Below, in pieces: positions 57,358-64,000 of a DNA stretch of 64,000 nt. The notes under the pieces were generated by a model. It searched no databases and had not been told where the DNA came from. It saw only the letters and a list, made by a program, of their open reading frames with translations. Position numbers and translations under genes: made by a program. This DNA is from Phoronis australis (Eukaryota; Phoronida; Phoronidae): the NCBI GenBank assembly GCA_002633005.1, contig NMRA01000012.1, positions 1,542,357 to 1,606,356 on the forward strand, given 5' to 3'. Every line of letters starts with the position of its first letter. Position 1 is the stretch's first letter.

Positions 57358-60300
57358 TCAAGCGGAAAAGAGATCGCCAGCAGAGGGCAGTGGTGCAAGT
57401 CCTCCAGTTATCTCGGGTAACCGTGTTAGATCTGGTAAGTTCTTTATGTGTGACTCTAGCTGCTCACGAACTGTGTTGACCTTGTTCAGCTTCTCCTTAT
57501 ATTCCTGCAGAAGGGCGTACACTTAAGTCATTACCACAGCAACAGGTGGCACTAACAATTCAGAAGGTCATACACTAAGGTCATTGCCACAGCAACAAGT
57601 AGCACTAACAATGCAAAAGGTCATACACTAACTATAAAGGTCATTGCTACAGCAACAGGTAGCACAAAAGATGCAGACCAAAGAATACTGGGACAATAAT
57701 GACAACAATTGGAAAGAGTCAATACACAACCATTAAAATCCACATATTCATTGGCCTCATAAAACTAATCACTGTACAAGGTAGTATTCAGCACGAGGCA
57801 CATGAAGTTTCCAACAATGTTCCTATCATGCACACATTGAAAGGTTTTCACCAAAATGCCAAAAAATACACATCAACATTTGACTTGGGAATAACTTTAC
57901 CTCCAACTTCTTCTCGGACAGAGACAACTGTTCCTTCTGACAGACGATGAAATCTTTTAACATGACCGCCAGTGTTTTACGCTCATCTAGTTCTGTTGCC
58001 AGCCGTCTGTTATATTGATCCAGCATGAGGCAGGCATCATCCACTGAGGCAGTCAGCTTATTTGCTGACTCCTTATCTGTAAAATACCATAGCACAAATG
58101 AGTGATCCACATGACCTGGTGACAATTTTGGTGCTGTAGATTCTTTCTTCCCAGTAATCACAGTTTGGTCTGTAGAATATTCTTACTTCAGGCTCGATCA
58201 TACGAAGCACCGGCCTTGGAAAGGAACCCAAAAATCACCTACAAATAGGAAATTCTGACCCCAAAACAAAGCTTTAACCTTGGAAAGGAAGTAGTTACGT
58301 GTACCTTGAAACACCATTCTCAAACAGACCCACGCCCTACACCACAGTGCCTCCACACCATACTCAAACAGACTCAACCTCCCACACCACCATGCCTTCA
58401 TACCATACTCAAACAGACCCACGTCCCACACCACCATGCCTTCATACCGTACTCAAACAGGCCCGTGTCCCACACCACCATGCCTTCATACCACAACACA
58501 TGACCCATACCACCATGCCTTCATAACATGCTCAAATACACACACGGCCCACACCACCAGTTATTGTACAGGACCCACCTTTTATTTTCTCTAGCTGCGA
58601 CACATCCGACACTTCTTGTGGAAGTGCTGCTATTTTTTCTCTTATGGCTGCGTCACTCGACGCGGAATGTTCCAGTTCTGACAACAGCTTGACTAGTTCG
58701 TCAGCCTGGAAAGAATTGCACCTATATACTGACATACCAATTTCTCTTCTAAATGACAGCTGGCGAACTTTTGCAGCAATCATGTTGGAACATTTCTCTC
58801 TCAGCTGCCAAACACGATTTACACACTCCAGCTTTTCTGTTGTAACTGTGGTCAAAAACTGACACAGCCACAAAAGTTAATTATTATTAAGATTAAAATA
58901 CAAAATCTCAATGTTTTTTGAGGCAAAACATCACCTACGGAAGGTGGACTGAGGTCTAAATATCAATGATGACATTATCTTACATCGGGGGGATCCCTGG
59001 GCTCATCCGTTAAAGAATCTTGAGGGCCTTCCTGGAGTGACAGCACCTCTTCCAGTTTGACTTTCTTGGCAGGAACGGGCTCCGACTCAGCTGTAAGATG
59101 AAAAATGCAATCTATAGTTCATGAGATACAATCAAATGACCCTGACATTAGGGTCAAGGAAATTAAAAAACCCAGTGAAGAGTGATCACCTAGAGCATGC
59201 TATAATGGGATAATTCAAACTCTCCAGGTGGCGCTATTGTGACAACAAACCTACCTGTAGAAATACTCAAGTAATCATGAGGGACTGTTCTTCCACAGAC
59301 TGATGAACTGCTTTCAACTCTCAATCTATTCAGGTGTTAAAAAGAGTAGCATTTATTCATTAGCACCACCTGGTGAATGTTTCGTATCCCTATGATTTAC
59401 ACCAGCATTACAATGTGATGTATCAAACAAGCCATTAGAAAATCAGGAAATTACACACAGCAAGTGATATATGACAACAATTTCACATTAAATGACCATA
59501 TGTGCTGATTCTATAATCCCAATGCTTAATTTTGAACTTCTTAAAACAAGTAAACAGTATAAAATCTGCAGTTGCATACTACAAATTGTTTACATTGTAA
59601 ATGTTTCAACATCGCTCTGCTAACTGTCTTGGGTATCAGCGGTACAAAGTGATTAGGTACAAAGACTCTGTCCTTTTCTAATGACCCTTTCCTTGTCCAC
59701 ATAATATACAAGCATTGCCCAGTCTCGCGCCTCCTAGGTTCGATAAGACCATGTAGGAGATGCCTCAATCTCTCACACTTGGGCAAATTTGGATAGACAG
59801 AGAACACAGGTCTTCTGAGTACGCTACATAGGGCAAGCAAGTGTATACAGCAACTCCACATTTTGTCCTTCACTGTCAGTCTAGCTTCACTTTCCACTTT
59901 ATTTGTGTCTGAGTTTCCGGTCGTTTGCGTAGACAATGACATTACAAAGTACGTAGATGTGGAGAGGGCACCAGGATTTTCACTAGCCTGCTGAAATTTT
60001 GGATGTGTCGCGTAATATGTAGAATTCTCGCACAGCTCTGCAGCAGTCAACATCTTTAGTGGTCTGGACAGGCTGTAATCACCCGCATACACCAGAGACA
60101 CAGAGTTGTAAAGGCAATTGCCATCAGACAAAGTCTTCATTGGTAATAAGTCTTGGCCTATGTCATAAGGAAGAATAGACATGGACATTTTATCTACATC
60201 GGTTGGGCTCTGAACACTGCGCCTTGATTTGAGGTCTAGCAATTTGTATAGCTTGTCACTCAACTGTACTGTGTCCACTCCATGCTGTACGGCATTAGCT

Positions 60301-62715
60301 GAAACAAGACAAAAGAAAGCTCCGATATAAGTGCTGGACATGGTGATAAAGTTTTTCAATACTTATAATTTACATCTACCTGAAACCGGCCATCTGATCT
60401 CTTAATAATATAAAAAGTAGATAAACATCTCCATACGACAGAACTGTTTTTTCTCTATGATTCCAGCAGAATTTGAATGGACCGACTTGAATGTTTAAAT
60501 AACTCAATTTACAAAAAATCATGCAGATTAACAACTGATATTGTTTTGTTGTTATTTTTTAATGTCAAATACTGCCAGTCTCCGGTGTGTTGAGACTCAT
60601 TGACTTTGTAATATGAACCTGTTACAGTGTATGTTATTAGATGTGAGGCGTTTTAAAACAAAAGACAAAAAGCAGGCTTTTCACCCTCTAGAGGCGACTA
60701 GTATCCTGCCTCCCAAGATCAATTACGATGTTGCTAGTTGAGTGTCTCCCACTGCGTTCCAACGTGGATAAAAATCACAAGACTAAGCCTAAGTCACAGT
60801 CGCACGAGTTCCTGTGGGCAGTCTACTTGCAAAAAAATGCAAAAAAAGCATGGAGGGTGTACGTGTGACGTGATGATTTTTGAGCCATACAGAGACCGCA
60901 GAGGCTCTTTGTCCTGTCAAGCAAACTCTACAGGTGCTTATGTTTCTTTTTTTTGAAGCATGCCAAAATTTGCACGGCCAAAAAATCGTACGTCAGGTTG
61001 TAACCTAGCCTTTAGATAAGTCCATGTGCCCGGTATATTCCAAACTAAATTTAAAACATAAAAGACAAAATTCTGTTTTTTGATTTGCATGCATATTATT
61101 GCTCTAGATTATCACCCTAATATCAAAAACAAGCATCTAAACTACTTACCAAGTTTCCAGGAAATCTCAGTAATAGCTGGAAGATGACCTAAAACAATGT
61201 ACATGCTGAGTTGATGAGTACAATGCAGGCAGTACTTGTGGTATGCACTGCAACAGGGATGATGTTGTAGTGATACAGCACTATCGGTCATCACTCCTTC
61301 ACCACGTAATGCCGTCCATTTTCACTCTCTGCGTCAGCTTATGCAAAACTTTCTAATTATTGTGATCACTCCTTCACTGGGTTAGGCTAGCCATTTTCAT
61401 TCTCTGCGAGAGCCATTTTCTAATCACTTCAAATGTCACTAAATTTTAAGAACATATGCAACAAATAGCATCCTTAAAAATATTTTTTACACGGAAACAT
61501 TCGATTTTTAAAACCTTTCTCGAACGGATTTTTGTTATTCTTGATGTATTGGACTATCCAGAGAGTCTTAACAGTGCTTCAGCAACACTCAAATGCAGGT
61601 TTGTCAAATGATACATAAAGTAGCCTCTTCACCCATATTGCATCACTGCAAGAAAACAGCAAACAAAAAATGTGCAATAGCAATAGCTTGCCAGTACACC
61701 CAGTACAAGTATGACTCCAGCAACCATAGTGTATTGTGTATGAGTGTAATTTGTAGCTGTTTGTAATAAGTGAGAATTCTTACAGTGATGTAGACGAAAG
61801 TCAGGCAATAAGGCAAACTGTTCATTACACGAGCCAACTTCTTCCTTTGGGACAAAGTCAAGTTTTTGATGCATTGCATGAAGTAAATTTACATGTGTTA
61901 CAGTTCAAGATAGGTTTTAAAATGGCAAAATAGCATTTTTAATTTTTCACAAAGGTGCAAATCATAGCTGCAATGGATTCAACAAATGAATGATGAAGTT
62001 GAAAAAACGATTCTCATTTACATCAAAAGTTAATTGTATCTGCAAAAATTTTTTAACGCTAATTTAATGAGTAAAATTCCAAAATTTTTATCAAAGCATC
62101 CATGGTTACCTAAAGCAAATCTCAGCTGTTGTACGACATCTTTCTGCAGTGACTGCCTTTCATCCCAGATCTTCACCAACCTGTTGATGGACTGATGGGT
62201 TTTTTCATCTGTGTCACTGTAAAGCAGGCTTGAAACTATTACACATTGTAGTACTGGCATATTTCTTCACAGTCTTTACTTCAACCCTGTATATGCAAAA
62301 CGATGCACTAATAAGCTTTAAAACTTTCTTTGAAAAGAGATTATACATGTAGATTGAAAAATTGTTAAACATGGATTTCTTGCATTAAACTCAAATACTA
62401 GAAACTAACATTAGAAACTTTTCTCATTAGCGGAGATTAATATCATTTACTAATATCATAAGCAAAAATTTACTAAGAAAGAACTATCAGTCAAAATGAT
62501 ATTTGAGTCAAACTTTGAGATGCCGTAAGTTACAACTTAAATTCAGCATCTTGCGTTGTTCTGGTTCCCCACAAGGTGTCGTTACCTGACAGTGTGTGAC
62601 ACAGCTCCAGGCAGTACTTCCCCAAATGCTGTCCTCAGCTCAGGGCCCTTTTTCTTACTGTTCTGTATGGCATCATTAGCAAGGTACAGAAATGTCAGCT
62701 TTCGGTGCGACACAG
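57358..62715 (-). CDS. RPRD1: RPRD1 (regulation of nuclear pre-mRNA domain protein 1), 5' incomplete
   Basis: Six exons on the minus strand: 62586-62715, 62110-62216, 58984-59090, 58579-58705, 57901-58076 and 57358-57504 (TGA). All have AG/GT borders and the phases fit exactly. The first two give the end of the CTD-interaction domain (VSHRKLTFLYLANDAIQNSK then KKGPEL; SINRLVKIWDERQS). Next come a KKVKLEE linker, then the coiled-coil region SDAAIREKIAALPQEV and DKESANKL...QYNRRLATELDERK. The last exon ends EITGGLAPLPSAGDLFSA, the signature tail of RPRD1A/1B. The family binds Ser2/Ser7-phosphorylated RNA polymerase II CTD as a dimer and recruits the Ser5 phosphatase RPAP2. The exon for the CID start lies beyond 64000 or in missing sequence. 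Probably the single pre-duplication orthologue of vertebrate RPRD1A and 1B. Confidence 0.95.
57518..57680. repeat. Tandem repeat of about 53-60 bp, three units
   Basis: Units carry ACACTAAGGTCATTGCCACA and GCAACAGGTAGCACTAACAA. They lie in the last RPRD1 intron, 14 bases from the splice acceptor, so expansion could touch the branch-point region. Confidence 0.8.
58310..58555. repeat. 44-bp minisatellite, about five units
   Basis: Units read CACACCACCATGCCTTCATA then CCATACTCAAACAGACCCACG, strongly strand-asymmetric (C and A rich, G poor). It lies within an RPRD1 intron. Frames here are repeat artefacts. Confidence 0.85.
59220..59385. mobile_element. Short MITE with CACCAGGTGGYGCTA-type ends
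   Basis: The left end CTCCAGGTGGCGCTA (59221) is inverted relative to the right end TAGCACCACCTGGTGA (59366-59381). The interior word TTCTTCCACAGACTGA resembles CCTTTCGCAGACTGA in the related segment at 56251-56350, which has only one end. Confidence 0.55.
59541..60359 (-). CDS. OTU-like cysteine protease-fold protein inside an RPRD1 intron
   Basis: A 272-codon frame. It could start at the ATG at 60359, or be an exon entered at 60298 through the acceptor TTTTGTCTTGTTTCAG. It contains LSDGNCLYNSVSLV, with the OTU-type Asp79-Gly-Asn-Cys82 nucleophile motif. A helical segment follows (LKMLTAAELC), then CIHLLALCSVLRRPVFSVYP. Near the C-terminus RVFVPNHFVPLIP supplies the catalytic-type His237. 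This is the vertnin/OTU-like arrangement common in invertebrate genomes and often associated with mobile elements. Deubiquitinase activity is possible but unproven. It lies on the same strand as RPRD1, between exons 62110-62216 and 58984-59090. It may be an independent gene, a captured transposon passenger or an alternative exon. An AATAAA (minus) lies at 59352-59357. Confidence 0.8.
   Translation of the reverse strand: MKNFITMSSTYIGAFFCLVSANAVQHGVDTVQLSDKLYKLLDLKSRRSVQSPTDVDKMSMSILPYDIGQDLLPMKTLSDGNCLYNSVSLVYAGDYSLSRPLKMLTAAELCENSTYYATHPKFQQASENPGALSTSTYFVMSLSTQTTGNSDTNKVESEARLTVKDKMWSCCIHLLALCSVLRRPVFSVYPNLPKCERLRHLLHGLIEPRRRETGQCLYIMWTRKGSLEKDRVFVPNHFVPLIPKTVSRAMLKHLQCKQFVVCNCRFYTVYLF
61287..61440. 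repeat. Imperfect tandem duplication, about 75-85 bp
   Basis: ATCACTCCTTCAC...CCATTTTCACTCTCTGCG is followed by GATCACTCCTTCACTGGG...CCATTTTCATTCTCTGCG. Both copies continue into TTCTAAT. Confidence 0.7.
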
Positions 62716-63035
62716 CTGTAATGATAACACTACTTATGAGACAATCCGACATATGGGGATCGTAATCATAATCCAAACACAAAGATCAGCCCAATCCTAA
62801 CTGGCCTATTAAAAACTGAGGATGTTTAAGCAGTCGGGTTAAACTTACTATTTCTAAATAGTTGTAATAAGTGGCAGGCTGACCTTTAAGAAGCATGGCA
62901 GCGTGCAATGATACTTTTGAAACAAAATAGTTTGGTTCATGTTTTGGGGTAGAACCCTGTATTTTGGTCCAAAAACATGGTGGTTTATCATTCCTAATAA
63001 CCCATGCTAATTGACACAAGCAGGAGAATTCAACA

Positions 63036-63240
63036 CTGGTTACTTATAAAAATTAGTAATGATTTTGACTTGCTCTTCTGTGTAACTGAGCGCTGTATCA
63101 AGCCCGTTTACTAGCTGCTAAATCAAACTTCGGGTTAGACATCACTAACACTAGACAGTAGACAGTGACCACCATCTCTAGTTGAACTACAGATGGTGAA
63201 ACTCCTATAAGCCCTTCATTCCCCGGAATCTTTTCAGCGA
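63036..63240. repeat. 205-bp block, copy A of a near-identical pair
   Basis: It matches 63796-64000 base for base apart from four substitutions (A/G, G/A, C/A and T/A) and no indels. Part (TAGACAGTGACCACCATCTC) also occurs near 52011. Confidence 0.9.
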
Positions 63241-63794
63241 ATTATGCCTCACAAAGATTAAAACATCAAAGTCATGTTGTTGCGTGCGCTGTGTCAAAAT
63301 GGCCAGTTTCCAATTTTGGGAAGTGAATAAAGGAAGTCCTGCTCAAAGAGAAAGTTTGACAATGGGAGTTTTGTCAGGATTATTTGTTCGAGTTGGAAGG
63401 AATTAAGTACTAGTCCACGAGAGCACCAGCCATGAGCGGCAAGGTGGGGGTCAGCCGATTTTCACCAAATTTGGCACATAGGTAGTCCTATGGGATCTAT
63501 AAACAGCTGTAAAATATTTCCTCAAAATATTGCGTTTTTCTAAAGTTATAGGCTCAAACACATTTTACGGCTTCGCAGCCATGTTTTCACGGTATAAAAA
63601 CTGTCCAGTTTTAACTGTTCATATTTTTTCTTGAATGAAAGCTATTGATTTATTATTCACTTGGCATTGTTTAGTGGTGCCTGTAGATTGTTACACAGAT
63701 GTCTTGAAACACGATTCCGATTTACCACCCTCATTTAGTAGTTTTACTACACTGCCCCCCGTTATGCCATTTTGAGGTTGTGTTCAGTACACTG

Positions 63795-64000
63795 NCTGGT
63801 TACTTATAAAGATTAGTAATGATTTTGACTTGCTCTTCTGTGTAACTGAGCACTGTATCAAGCACGTTTACTAGCTGCTAAATCAAACTTCGGGTTAGAC
63901 ATCACTAACACTAGACAGAAGACAGTGACCACCATCTCTAGTTGAACTACAGATGGTGAAACTCCTATAAGCCCTTCATTCCCCGGAATCTTTTCAGCGA
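63795..64000. repeat. Single-N join and copy B of the 205-bp block
   Basis: The N at 63795 is immediately followed by a second copy of 63036-63240 (CTGGTTACTTATAAAGATTAG...). The repeat starts exactly at the join, as expected if two overlapping haplotype contigs were abutted. Confidence 0.85.

Larger units (their letters stand above)
62716..64000. other. RPRD1 intron or upstream DNA with an assembly join
   Basis: No further RPRD1 exon was found here. The stretch is dominated by the duplicated 205-bp block and the N at 63795. Confidence 0.6.

Noticed and set aside
63322-63397. Small plus-strand frame starting ATGGCCAGTTTCCAATTTTGG
   Set aside because: Short, without family resemblance, and situated in the repeat-rich, probably misassembled end of the window.

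Overview
This is a eukaryotic, animal genomic window from a draft assembly. It has spliced genes with GT/AG introns, long AT-rich introns and intergenic DNA, many short inverted-repeat transposons, minisatellites, a 549-base N gap and a single-N join. Families present are a b(0,+)-type SLC7 transporter, a multi-C2H2 zinc-finger protein, a chromodomain protein, RPRD1 and an OTU-like protein. With the repeat style these suggest a marine invertebrate, perhaps a non-vertebrate deuterostome such as a hemichordate or lancelet. That placement is inference; no species can be named from sequence alone.

Layout. 1-1580: a tandem repeat of about 415-430 bp carrying TGACCT half-sites, then a 60-66 bp minisatellite of hairpins. 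7286-11593 (+): the last three coding exons of an SLC7A9-like amino-acid transporter, with a 3' AATAAA; upstream exons were not found. 8.0-9.2 kb: a transposon nested inside another. 11.7-35.7 kb: gene-poor, repeat-rich DNA with a few low-confidence exon-like segments. 35757-42134 (+): one uninterrupted 2125-codon exon for a zinc-finger protein with about 25 fingers and a CtBP-type PIDLS motif. 42.1-48.2 kb: its probable 3' UTR, then intergenic or intronic DNA with a roughly 140-bp satellite array. 48225-52555 (-): a chromodomain protein whose fourth exon encodes a transmembrane helix, interleaved with fold-back elements in its first intron. 52.6-55.3 kb (+): candidate exons of an unrecognised divergent gene. 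57358-62715 (-): six exons of RPRD1, 5' incomplete, hosting an OTU-like gene in its largest intron on the same strand. 63.0-64.0 kb: a 205-bp near-identical duplication on both sides of a single N, probably two haplotypes joined.

No operon-like logic links the genes. Three of the confident ones act in the nucleus: a putative repressor with zinc fingers, a putative methyl-histone reader anchored in membrane, and an RNA polymerase II CTD-binding scaffold. The most novel item is the chromodomain plus transmembrane-helix architecture, which would suit tethering of heterochromatin to the inner nuclear membrane.
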